Shown here: in pieces, positions 10,843 through 19,555 of the stretch
Numbering within the stretch: the first letter of the stretch is position 1
Layout of the letters: each line of letters starts with the position of its first letter
Assembly (NCBI GenBank): GCA_019649035.1
Contig: BMAT01000870.1
Span: 215,952 to 237,208, forward strand
Length of the DNA: 21,257 bases
Origin: Elysia marginata
Lineage: Eukaryota > Mollusca > Gastropoda > Plakobranchidae
Direction of reading: 5' to 3'
Position numbers and translations under genes: made by a program
The notes under the pieces: model-generated
Seen by the model: the letters and a program-made list of their open reading frames with translations, nothing else
What the model was told of the DNA's origin: nothing
Database searches by the model: none

Positions 10843-13800
10843 CTGACAGAAAAAGATAAAGAAAATTAGCAAAAATTACTGAACAATTCTACTTTAAAAA
10901 ACCCAGTAGTTTTGAATGTATATAATTATATGTACTCTCATTCTTGGTATTGTAAACCAATATGATTATTGTTACGTACAGCCATCACCATGAATTAAAT
11001 GCATTATTGTCATTAGAGTTCTCATCATTTAGAACAGATTTTGCAGTCCTCGTTGTAGGGTTTTTTTTTTTCAATATGTTTTGATATCTTTCAAAAACAC
11101 TGTAGACCTCATTTAATTTGACTATGCTAAATGGTCTTTTTCAACTTTATTCATGGCATATTTTGCAGTTTATCTTCTATTATCTCTTCTAATTACAGTG
11201 GAATCCACTTAAAGTCAACACATTTAAGGTAAACTCTTGTACAAAGTCAACTCTGTTTTGCAGTCCCATTTTGTATTTCTTTATATCTTTGAAATGGTTA
11301 AAGTCAACTCTTGCTTAAAGTCAACACATTTTTTCAGTCCCAAGGTGTTTACTTTATCAGGATTCCATTGCATTTTCCTTACTATGGTAGTTTATTTTAT
11401 AATTTTTTTAAATTCTAGCAATATAATTTAAATGTGCATTATTACATTCTCCATTTTATGTTTTAAAAAATCGAAGGGGTACTACTTATAAGCTCAGGTT
11501 TTTTCTTCAAGTATATAAATAACATTCATTGCTTTAAAATATTATACAGTACAATAAAAAAATTAATTCAATTTTAAGAAGAGTAGAAATTGTCAGATAA
11601 TTTTTAAAAATCATGTCACTTAGACCAACTTATTCACGCCTGTATGTAAAGTACAACTGTCATGATGACTTTATGTTAAGGGAAACAGAAATAGGTTTTT
11701 GCTTAGAAAGGACTTTAGATCTAGTAGCACAGGCAGCACTAGTGAAAGTTAAGAGGTGAGTAAGAGAAGTTATACTGTCTTTGTTAAACAAAGTAAAGTA
11801 TGAAAAAAATGTCGTTGTTAGAAACTGCACTTTCAATATTACACTTTAAATACTACAAAATCTCTTTTATTTTTATTTTAAACACTGTTCTGCTGCTGCC
11901 AACACTGCTCAATGACAGTCCAGCTTACCTTTGAATTATCCATATTTTAACATACCGGAAAAATTTATAAAAGACAAATATGAATGCAAAAGTATTCAAA
12001 TTATCCAGGTTTACAAATATTTAGCAACTGTGATTGTGAAATTAGGCCTCCAACACTAACTTTTGGAAATCCTTTGGCAATAGTACTTTTTGAGCCAGCA
12101 TACATCATTTGTTGCTCTGGGTGACAACCTGGAGGACATGTCAAGGGAAACTCATTAAACATAATTTCATGTGCTGATAAAAAATTCAGTGGATTATGGT
12201 TTAAAAAAACTACCAACGAAAAGTTGGATTTTTTTTTCTAGTAAATCATGAAGTTCAGGAAAAAGAAGTTGATACCCAAACTATTTGGCAAATTATAAGA
12301 ATTTCCAAGATTTGTTGCCAAAATTTGATTATCAGGAAAAATGTAAAAAAACTTTGATTTACAAGCAAAAAAATACAAAATGTTAATTTAGATGATAATG
12401 AAGCAATTGTTTTCAAGCACCAGCACTCTGTAATTTTTTTTACAACCAGTGCTGTATAAATGTGATTTATTTAAAACTTACAAACTTGAAAATTGTTTGA
12501 AACTGTTTAACTGCAAGAATAAGTGGTTACGGTAGGGGAGGGGGGTTATTTGAATATCCAAATTTTACATCTTTTTAAAAACACAAACTAAGTAAACAAG
12601 ACTTAAAATATGTGTTGACTTCATTCTTTAACACAAAATATAATCTCAAAGTTCCCTCCTTTTACTACCCGATTCCATCAAAAGTCTAAAATTTAGTAAA
12701 TGCCTAGACTGAAGGCTGCCTACATATGCTGAGGCACAAAAAGGCAGGCCAAAGCGTAAGCAGCTGATCAGCAAAGCACAGACACTATTGCTCTAACATC
12801 ATGATCAGCCTTCAAACCAAGCAGTCGTTTGTCGAGCTGTAAAGCAGGGTCTTTTATCATGACTGCATTTCCACAATTTATCTAATCTTCTAACTGCTTT
12901 TAAAACACTCTTAAAGATAGAGACAAACCATTCGGCCAAATTAAATGACACAATTCATCTTTTACCTTTTCAAAAAGACAGGCCTATTTCATAAGTTTTG
13001 AAGATTAAGGAAAAGTCAAAGTGATACATAATTTTTAAAAATGGCTAGTTTTGAGGTTTTATAAAATTTGATTTTTACCTAATTTATTGTAAAGGGCAGA
13101 TAATACATAGCACTTAAATGATTACTTAACCCCAATGAGAAAATGAGACAAAAGACAATATGTACCTTGAGGTGATAAAAATATGAAGATAAGAGGATAA
13201 GACACTCGTCCATCTGGATGATTAATAACATAGCTCAGACATATATATCTCGGCTGCTGGGGTGGGAGTTCCTCAACAAGATCTGAAATTTGAATGTCCT
13301 GGAAAAAAAAATAAAAAATAAAACTCTTCAATGTAAAAACGGCTAAGGCCAAGTCTAATGTCTAATCATTTCAAAATAATGTAAGCTTTGGAAGTTTTCA
13401 ATCTACAGTGTACAATAAATTATGCATTATATAAAGTTTAAAACTAAAATTCCTTTTTTTCTTTTTAAAACAAATAGACATACATGCAAAAAATGTGCAT
13501 TAGAGGCTACCAATCTATGAGAAATGTCTGCTTTTTTTTTTTTTTTTTTTTGCTACTTTTGAAAAAATATGGATATTTATGTAAAATAATATTTAAAAAG
13601 TAGAAGCATTAAAATGAAATGAGCAAATTTTAGGGTAATTATTGATGAATAGGAGAAAAAAATTTTAGCACAAATTCTTTTTCTGAAATTTTCTGTAAAA
13701 AATGCATGGTGTGCAAACTAAAAAAAGAAAAATTTAACTTTTCACTTTTTATTTTTAAAAAATTCCATAGCACACACATACACACGAAGGAAAATATGCC

Positions 13801-16800
13801 CAAGTCAATAAAAGACGAAAGGCAAATATATATCTCATAGACATAACAAAAGAAATAAAATAACACCACCTCTGTCATCTGCATGCACAAATTTGACAAG
13901 TAATTAAGATATAAAACATGCTAAGGTTAAATCTATCTATAGAACCATCATGGAAAACTATACATCTAAGAAAAGATGAAACAAAATCATTATATTAAAA
14001 ACTCACTTCATACTCTTCATCAAGGATAATTTTCTGGGAGGCCTTGTCAATTTTTACTGAAAAAATTGTATAATTCATATTAAACATTTGCATGCTTCTT
14101 TCATGCATGCAGTTCATTATATTATCCATAAGCCCTAGCAACATTGCTGTTTACTTTAATATTGAAGATTAATAATTTTTGTTAGCTTTAGCACCAAGCT
14201 TAAGTTCTTATAAATGGATGGTGTAAACTGCTCACTCATTGGCAGCCATATAAGCTTCTTAAGGTCTAAGTGTAGTTAAATTTCATATTCATCCTTTTCC
14301 AGAATAACAAAAAAAACCCCATCTCATCTGTAGTCCCATACAAACTTTTAAACAAAGCCTTGAATATCATTTTTCTAAAAAGACTTCAAAGCTAACCAAT
14401 TTATAACTCATAAAGCACATTTTTAAGGAGATTTTTTTGTATCATGCATTTATAAATATATTAGATTATTTAATTCAACATGATGATGATGATATATCAA
14501 GCTTCATCTACCAAGAAGTTTGACTTCTTAAAATTGAAAACATTTACAAGGATAACATCTGCTAGATTTGGTCATTGATGTAAAAACTTTCAACAATTTG
14601 AATTTTAGTATCCAAGGTGTCTCAAATTTATATTACAGGCGCAAAATTTGATTAAATTGTTCAATGCTCAGGGTCACTGAGCAAAATGGTAAAGATTTTT
14701 TTTAACAAAAATTAAGTTTTAAATCAAAAGGAGTTTTTTCTTTGATTAAAAACAAACAAGAATGTATACAGTAAGTTTTAATTTAAAAAGAGGCCATTCC
14801 ATACTTACAGACGATAGCTGCAATGTTCTTTACCTTCCTAAATCTGAATTTTTTTATCATCTCTACTACATCCTCAGCAACTTCACAGATTTTAAGGTTT
14901 GTAGCCTGGAAAAAAAGATTTGGGTACCTTACTTCCTGTTTGAAGTAATTTAAAATTTTTCATAGACTAAGAGTAAGACCATAAAGATTTTTTACCTTCC
15001 TAAAAGCTTTCTTTAAATAGAAACCCATTATACCAATACAAATTTCAGCTTTTACAATTCTATCTTTCATTAAGAGTTTTTAAAATAGAAATGTGAAGAT
15101 TACCCATTTTACAGATAGTTAAATTTTATCTAACCTTGAAAACATTTGGAAATTAAAGTCACTAAAGTAAGCTGAGCATGCAAGTAAACTGTAAAGCTGG
15201 TCATTTAAAGCTCACAGCTGCAACAATAAAATAAAGTATTTTGTGATAAATATGATGTACAGACAAAAGGGTTACATAAAAACACTTCTTCTCCTTTTTT
15301 TCTTCTTCTTCTTCTTTTTCTTGAATTCTTCTTCTCCTCCTCCTTCTTCTTCTTCCTCTTCGTCTCAGAGTAGATCCCTACAATAATGTCTGATTCTTAA
15401 CACTTTTGTGACATATAACGTACACTGTACGTCCTATTTGTCTTGACAAGATGCAGACACGACGTACGTTGTACGTCCTCAAATAAGCAGGTTTTCCCGT
15501 TCCCTATGACGCCTGGCCATACAAATTACAATGTATGCCATGTTTAACTCTGCATGAGAGAGATTTAACGCAGAGTTTTTTAAATCCTGACAGTATTTAT
15601 TTTTTTGAAGTTCGCCAATGTTAAAAATATACAAATAATCCCTTCTCTAATCAAAAACTGCCACGTCATGGCTATTGACAGAACCTTTGTCCCGACGGGG
15701 TTAATATCACTTAGTGTTAACGTGCACATAAAAACAATTCGTAAAACAAGCAAGCCATGATGTATTATACATTATAGTGCACATTGCCGAACACTTGGTG
15801 ACAAGTTGTTTTATACAATGAAATCGCATCCTCCCTTGTTATACCAACTAGCCTGTCTTCGGCTAGGGACATGATGTATATACCTACGTAAAACGCAGGT
15901 TAGACTCGTTAGTATTGCAAACTGTCCCTACGTAAAATGCATGATGTAGAGTGCCTACAACCCACTAAAACAGTGCTCGGTGGCGCTAATACATACATTA
16001 ACAGAAAAAGTTAGTTACAGTTAGAACTAAGCCCGTGAAAAAGCCCGGCCCGAGATCGAGCGGCCCGATCATAGTCATATGATCACGGGCCCGGGCCGTC
16101 TCAGAAAGCCCGAAACGGGCCGATCAGTATTTTGGGAGCACAAACACAGCTCGATGCAATTTCATTTCAATTACTAATATTTTAATTGACGAAAAGGCAA
16201 AACAATTTCTTTGATAAAGAATTCGGGGGTTTGATTGTGCATTGTTGTACCTTTCTGACTGACGCTGATCGGGCCGGGCGGCGGCCCGTGCGAGTGCCCG
16301 GGCTGTGGCCCGTGCGAAGGCCCGTGGGGCGGCCCGGGCTCTACATTGTGCGCACAGGTTAGGCTATCGCAGTGATCGGGCCGAGCGGTGCAACGGTCTT
16401 TTCGCCCCCTTACAAAATGGGAAAGGTGCGAGATTCTACTTTGAATCTTTCGAAAGAGTTAACACTATGGCATACTGCTGGATGAAAAGATCTGTTGTGG
16501 TGAATTTTTTATACAATTCTTAGTAATCTAGAACATCTCAATACATGGACTTCACTTACTTACAGAAATGTGTAAACTCGCTTTGGGCAGTACTATAGTA
16601 TAGAAGAGGAACATATCTAGATTAACACCGGATGCATCGGCTATGTCGAGTCTGTGGCGTTGAAAATAGGCCAAGGATTTTAGGAAATTAATTGCTGTTG
16701 TTTTTTTCTTTATGTATTTTCCAAAGGAATGTAAAAGTAAAAGAGAAAAAAAAAACAAAAAAAATCCCATGAGAAGAATACGGAAGAAAAAATAAACGCA

Positions 16801-17073
16801 CACACCAAGGCCCGAGGCTCAAGGCAGCCCGTGGCCCGTTGTATCGTGCGCCCTTTGGTCGCGTATTAGCTCGGCCCGTGGCCCGGCCCGGGCCTCACGG
16901 GCCCAAGTGTGATCAGCCCGTCAGCCCGCGGGCCTGAGAATTTTATGATCGGCACGGGCTTAGTTAGAACCGTAGTAAAAGCTTGGAACATGAAACAGAA
17001 ACGAAGAGATATCCCCTAAAATAGAAATCTACAATACAAATGCATAAAAAGATCCAACTCTTAGTCTTACCAT
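10783..17073 (-). CDS. GMF: Glia maturation factor (GMF), six coding exons
   Basis: GMF proteins have a single ADF-homology (cofilin-like) fold. They bind the Arp2/3 complex rather than actin filaments, promote debranching and inhibit branched nucleation in the cytoplasm. Six minus-strand exons join in frame: 17071-17073, 14809-14905, 14007-14056, 13166-13298, 12061-12128 and 10783-10842. They total 411 nt and encode 136 residues, against 142 in human GMFB. The translation keeps the family signatures in order: KICEVAEDV near residue 6, KKFRFRK near 19, KIDK near 35, LDEEYE near 45, ELPPQQPRY near 60, DGRVSYPL near 79, and PEQQMMYAGSK near 98. The C-terminus VLELRSVDEFTDE then IKGLF ends a few residues short of the vertebrate LGFFH tail. 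All five introns have GT-AG ends and compatible phases, and no exon contains a stop or frameshift, so the gene looks intact. Assignment to GMF is from remembered vertebrate sequences. Whether it is nearer GMFB or GMFG is not meaningful outside vertebrates. Confidence 0.95.
11196..11370. mobile_element. pogo/Tigger-like MITE in GMF intron 5
   Basis: The two ends are inverted repeats: CAGTGGAATCCACTTAAAGT on the left and CAATGGAATCCTGATAAAGT read inward from the right, 16 of 20 identical. A TA dinucleotide precedes the left end; the right flank is CA, one transition from TA. CAGTGGAA-type ends with TA duplication are known from the pogo branch of Tc1/mariner. The 175-bp interior has no coding capacity and holds four AAAGTCAAC units and two CAGTCCCA units, suggesting an internal duplication. 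Confidence 0.65.
12061..12128 (-). CDS. GMF: GMF coding exon 5
   Basis: This 68-nt exon completes the split Gly codon and encodes CHPEQQMMYAGSKSTIAKG followed by FPK. Human GMFB has CKPEQQMMYAGSKNKLVQTA at the same place. The acceptor is CCTCCAG and the donor is GTTAGT, slightly weak but in phase 0 with exon 6. Confidence 0.95.
13166..13298 (-). CDS. GMF: GMF coding exon 4 (core of the ADF-H domain)
   Basis: This 133-nt exon has acceptor TTTTTTCCAG and donor GTACAT, and ends after the first base of a Gly codon. It encodes residues 51-94, including ELPPQQPRYICLSY and DGRVSYPLIFIFLSP. These align with ELPERQPRFIVYSY and DGRVSYPLCFIFSSP of human GMFB. It is the most strongly conserved stretch and the main ground for the GMF call. 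Confidence 0.97.
13531..13552. repeat. Poly(T) run in GMF intron 3
   Basis: A homopolymer of about 20 T on the plus strand, which is poly(A) in the GMF transcript. It is not next to a recognisable SINE or LINE body. Confidence 0.8.
14007..14056 (-). CDS. GMF: GMF coding exon 3
   Basis: This 50-nt exon lies between the acceptor TTTTTTCAG and the donor GTGAGT. It completes the split Leu codon and encodes KIDKASQKIILDEEYE, which aligns with KIDKDKRLVVLDEELE of human GMFB. It ends in phase 0. Confidence 0.94.
14809..14905 (-). CDS. GMF: GMF coding exon 2
   Basis: This 97-nt exon is bounded on the minus strand by a TTTTTTTCCAG acceptor and a strong GTAAGTATGG donor. It encodes residues 2-33 and ends after the first base of a Leu codon (T|TA). 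It contains KICEVAEDV and KKFRFRK, which match VCDVAEDLVEKLRKFRFRK of human GMFB, followed by NIAAIV matching NNAAII. Confidence 0.95.
15290..15362. repeat. Imperfect (CTT)n/(CTC)n microsatellite in GMF intron 1
   Basis: A pyrimidine-rich tract of CTT and CTC units, interrupted by GAATT in the middle. In the GMF transcript orientation it is GAA/GAG-rich. Confidence 0.85.
15397..15704. mobile_element. Possible piggyBac-like MITE in GMF intron 1
   Basis: A segment of about 300 bp is bounded by TTAA at 15397-15400 and 15701-15704, the target site piggyBac elements use. Read inward, the ends are CACTTTTGTGACATA and CCCCGTCGGGACAAA, sharing 9 of 15 positions, with several differences explicable as C-to-T decay. 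Near the left end the sequences ACGTACACTGTACGTCC and ACGTACGTTGTACGTCC form a spaced repeat. No coding sequence is present. TTAA is common in AT-rich DNA, so the call is tentative. Confidence 0.35.
16020..16027. repeat. Target-site duplication, left copy (GTTAGAAC)
   Basis: This 8-bp direct repeat immediately precedes the hAT-like element and is identical to 16963-16970. Confidence 0.85.
16028..16962. mobile_element. Non-autonomous hAT-like DNA transposon in GMF intron 1
   Basis: A 935-bp element begins TAAGCCCGTG and ends with its exact complement CACGGGCTTA. It is flanked by a perfect 8-bp duplication GTTAGAAC (16020-16027 and 16963-16970). An 8-bp duplication with short terminal repeats is the hallmark of the hAT superfamily. 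Three GC-rich clusters of GGCCCG/CGGGCC motifs (about 16040-16120, 16267-16395 and 16808-16945) look like the subterminal transposase-binding repeats such elements carry. No transposase is encoded; a 72-codon frame across the middle cluster has no recognisable motif. The intact ends, perfect duplication and preserved CpGs suggest a fairly recent insertion. The terminal bases do not fit the common YARNG hAT consensus at position 5. Confidence 0.82.
16963..16970. repeat. Target-site duplication, right copy (GTTAGAAC)
   Basis: This 8-bp direct repeat immediately follows the hAT-like element and is identical to 16020-16027. Confidence 0.85.
17071..17073 (-). CDS. GMF: GMF coding exon 1: start codon only
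   Basis: On the minus strand the sequence reads GCAACAATG followed at once by the donor GTAAGACT. The intron therefore falls in phase 0 directly after ATG. Position -3 is A, and the spliced +4 base is G from exon 2, giving a good Kozak context. The exon continues upstream as 5' UTR of unknown length. I chose this ATG because the frame joins exactly to exon 2, because exon 2 has no ATG ahead of the conserved KICEVAEDV, and because cofilin/ADF relatives are known for the same intron position. Confidence 0.8.
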
Positions 17074-17300
17074 TGTTGCAGAAGAATCTAGATCTGGTAG
17101 TTTTATCTAGATTTAGGAATCTATTCTATGGTATTGAATGGATTTAGATGGCACAGTTTCCACTTTCTAGGCTTGAGCCGTAGATTACCAGATCTAGAAT
17201 AGAATAGATTTGAGTCTAGGCCGTGTTAAAATCTTTTGTCTAGGCCTCCAAGGTCTAGGCTTAGATCCTATAGACACTCCCCCACGGGCAATAGCTGGAT
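17074..17300 (-). promoter_or_regulatory. GMF 5' UTR and proximal upstream flank
   Basis: This is the sequence immediately 5' of the GMF start codon. It lacks an obvious TATA box. It carries three copies of an ATCTAGA-type palindrome (near 17088, 17105 and 17192) and four copies of CTAGGC (near 17167, 17217, 17241 and 17254). The transcription start cannot be placed from the sequence. Calling it a promoter rests on position only. Confidence 0.35.
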
Positions 17301-17660
17301 TGTATCGAATATTCATTAAAATCAACTTCCCAGCGGCTTTTTCTAATTTTGTTCTTGCGTTAAAAATATCGATGTATACCATGAAACGATACGAAAACGA
17401 GGAAGTAAACCACGTTAACAACGAACAAGGAATGAATGCTAAATATTTGACCCAAGAAATTTTGGTACTGTTTTCTACTTTAAATGCTGTGAGTGTGACA
17501 CGACGTGAAGCGAAAGTAATAGGCTTACACACGACCACATCAGAAGCAACAAGTCAGAACAATAAACCTGTACCAAAAGCTACACAAATCATCACAATGA
17601 AAGTCCTTGGAATTTCGACAAAATTTAATGCGATCACAATACAACCATGTATTTCTAATG
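17210..17660. other. Coding-like stretch open on both strands, unrecognised
   Basis: Between the GMF 5' flank and the tail of the large LINE, the plus strand is open for about 150 codons before it enters the Asn-coding AAT tract. The minus strand is open for 114 codons at 17194-17538. Neither product has a motif I recognise. The minus-strand product has hydrophobic stretches such as YLAFIPCSLLTWF. Codon use and CpG content differ from neighbouring intergenic DNA. It could be an exon of an upstream gene, a decayed element or chance. Confidence 0.2.
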
Positions 17661-17683
17661 ATAATAACAACAGCAACAACAAC

Positions 17684-17748
<65 letters not shown>

Positions 17749-17757
17749 TAATGACAT
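17660..17757. repeat. (AAT)n/(AAC)n tract, tail of the large LINE
   Basis: About 95 bp of AAT units begin with AAC interruptions at 17660-17685. On the minus strand this is an (ATT)n tail directly after the LINE 3' UTR motif. The Asn and Leu runs read across it are not protein evidence. Confidence 0.9.
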
Positions 17758-18750
17758 AATAATCTACCTAGCGCCTTTCACAATAAAATGGAGTCTCAGA
17801 GCGCTTCACAATATAAAAACTACTCAGTATCTGTCATACAAGTTTACAAAACATGGATAACATAGTATATGAAGTGCCTAAACATGGACAAGATAATTTG
17901 TAAATTTAGAGTTCCTAATTCAATGCGCTGTTTAACTGGTAGCCAATGCAGATCTTTCAATAAAGGTGTAACATGATCACTTCTCTTCTTTCTATATACC
18001 AATCTTGCAGCATTGTTTTAAACTTGCTGTAATTTAGCAATTTTACATTAAGAACCATTAGAGAATTGCAATAATCTAATTTTGAAGTTACAAAGGCACA
18101 AACAAGTTATTGGTTGCTTCGAGAAAAAGATCAGGTCTAATGCGGGCAATTTTTGGAAGTTCTAGGTAACAAGAACTTTTAATTTTTTTCAATTTGATCA
18201 TCCATGCAAAAACGTTTGTCTATCATAGCTTAAATTTTTTTACACGTGTAGAGAAAGACATTTCATTGCCTCACAGATTAAAATTTGATACCCCGGTACA
18301 TCAACAGATTTCAGTTTTGATGGCGTTCCAACAATCATCAATTCAGTTTTATCTTCATTTAATTTCAAAGCATTTGATGACATCCATGGGGAAACTGCTT
18401 TTACACTCTCTGCAAGATATGCAATGGGAGAACTTATTTGAGCCACATCAACAGTACTGAAGTATAAAGCTGATTGTTATCAGCATACTTATGTAAAGAA
18501 AAATAGAAATTCTTAACGAGGTTATCTAAAGGCTGTGTGTACAAGGAAAACAACTAATACAGATCACTGGGGGGCACCATATTTCACGACAGTGTGTACA
18601 GATCTTACATACTCAATTACAACTGACTGATGTCTATTTGAAATATATGTATTAAACCAGCACAAAGCAGATTCTGATATATGCCAAAAGTTGTTTTTAG
18701 TCTCTCTAGCAGTATATGATGGTCTAATATCAAATGCGGCTGAGAGGTCA

Positions 18751-18762
18751 AGCAAAGCAAGT
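18751..18762. repeat. Target-site duplication, left copy (12 bp)
   Basis: AGCAAAGCAAGT is identical to 19544-19555. Removing the insert and one copy restores the host frame VSVLALLDLSAAFDI. Confidence 0.9.
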
Positions 18763-19543
18763 CATCATCATATCTTGTCGCGCCAATGTGTGATCCAGGC
18801 CTGGGCAGCATCAGTGCAGTCCCTCAGGTCCTGGTCGGTGCAGTGAGGCCCTTCTGTACGTTCAGATAGGATGTGGTCCATTGTTTGGTTCTGGTTTCCA
18901 CATGGGCACTCGCTAATGGGTCTCAGTTTCCACTTTTGCAGTGTGCTGGCTGTCATTCCAACTTTTGCCCTTGCTCTGTTGAGGGTCACCCAATCTTTTC
19001 TCTGCAGTTCTCTTCCTGACGGAAGTTGTTCTTTTGGGGGTTGGATGGCTTCGTTTGTTGTGTTATCCCATGTGTTCCATAACTCAAGGCGGTGGCTTGC
19101 GGCTTGATCTGGTTGGACGCTTTCCACAGTTCTAAAGCTCTTCCTTGACTTGAGTCTGACTCTGGGATAACTGTGGTCAAACAGAGGGTGTCTTAGGTCT
19201 GTTTCTTGTTTGTGTTTTTCTGTGCTTCCATGGGTCTGCCTGCGGATATCCGGTGGAGCGATCCCTGCCGTCCTGTACAGTAGCGGAAGTGGTGTAGGTC
19301 TGAGCTGTCCAGTCACAATGCGGCAAGCGTTGTTCAACTCTGCGTCAACTTTCTTTGCATGGCATGATCTGGCCCATAATGGGGAAGAGTTTTCTGCTGT
19401 AGAATAGGAAAGGGCCAATACTGTGGTGCGCAGTGTTTTAGGGTCTGCTCCCCAGTTGGAGTTTGCTAGCTTCCTGAGTAGACTGTTTCTTGCAGCAACT
19501 TTTGCCTTGACATTCATCGAATGCTGTGAGAAGGACAAAGTTC
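18763..19543 (-). mobile_element. Inserted 5'-truncated LINE fragment (Jockey/I-group)
   Basis: A 781-bp insertion splits the host LINE between VSVLALL and DLSAAFDI. It is flanked by a perfect 12-bp duplication, AGCAAAGCAAGT, at 18751-18762 and 19544-19555. On the minus strand it ends with a short ATGATGATG tail rather than poly(A). Such 5' truncation with target duplication is the signature of target-primed reverse transcription. It carries one continuous open frame (18768-19538). Confidence 0.88.
18768..19538 (-). pseudogene. C-terminal part of a non-LTR reverse transcriptase ORF
   Basis: The 256-codon frame encodes only the region after the RT catalytic core. It begins near MSFSQHSMNVKAKVAARNSL and then has LLRKLANSNWGADPKTLRTT. 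Further landmarks are LALSYSTAEN, SCHAKKVDAELNNACRIVTG, RTAGIAPPDIRR, KQETDLRHPL, RLKSRKSF, and a cysteine-histidine motif ECPCGNQNQTMDHIL before AQAWITHWRDKI and stop. This pattern is typical of Jockey/I-type elements of marine invertebrates. The endonuclease and catalytic RT motifs are absent because of 5' truncation, so it cannot act on its own. The absence of internal stops indicates an insertion younger than its host LINE. The exact clade is uncertain. Confidence 0.85.
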
Positions 19544-19555
19544 AGCAAAGCAAGT
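19544..19555. repeat. Target-site duplication, right copy (12 bp)
   Basis: AGCAAAGCAAGT is identical to 18751-18762, and marks the truncated 5' end of the inserted LINE fragment. Confidence 0.9.

Noticed and set aside
12129-12216. Upstream extension of GMF exon 5 as an open frame
   Set aside because: It is intron sequence ahead of the CCTCCAG acceptor; homology to GMF starts only at the acceptor.
13639-13899. 86-codon minus-strand frame in GMF intron 3
   Set aside because: It is a Phe/Ser-rich product of AT-rich intron DNA and lies between two well-defined GMF exons.
16305-16523. 72-codon frame inside the hAT-like element
   Set aside because: Its Ala/Arg-rich start comes from GGCCCG repeats and there is no transposase motif.
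16552-16803. 83-codon minus-strand frame in the hAT-like element
   Set aside because: It is a Phe/Leu-rich product of poly(A)-rich DNA, with no transposase motif.
17554-17757. Minus-strand frame with a long Leu run
   Set aside because: It is the (ATT)n tail of the LINE read as codons.
18871-19407. Plus-strand open frames over the inserted LINE
   Set aside because: They are antisense to the clear reverse transcriptase frame on the minus strand.
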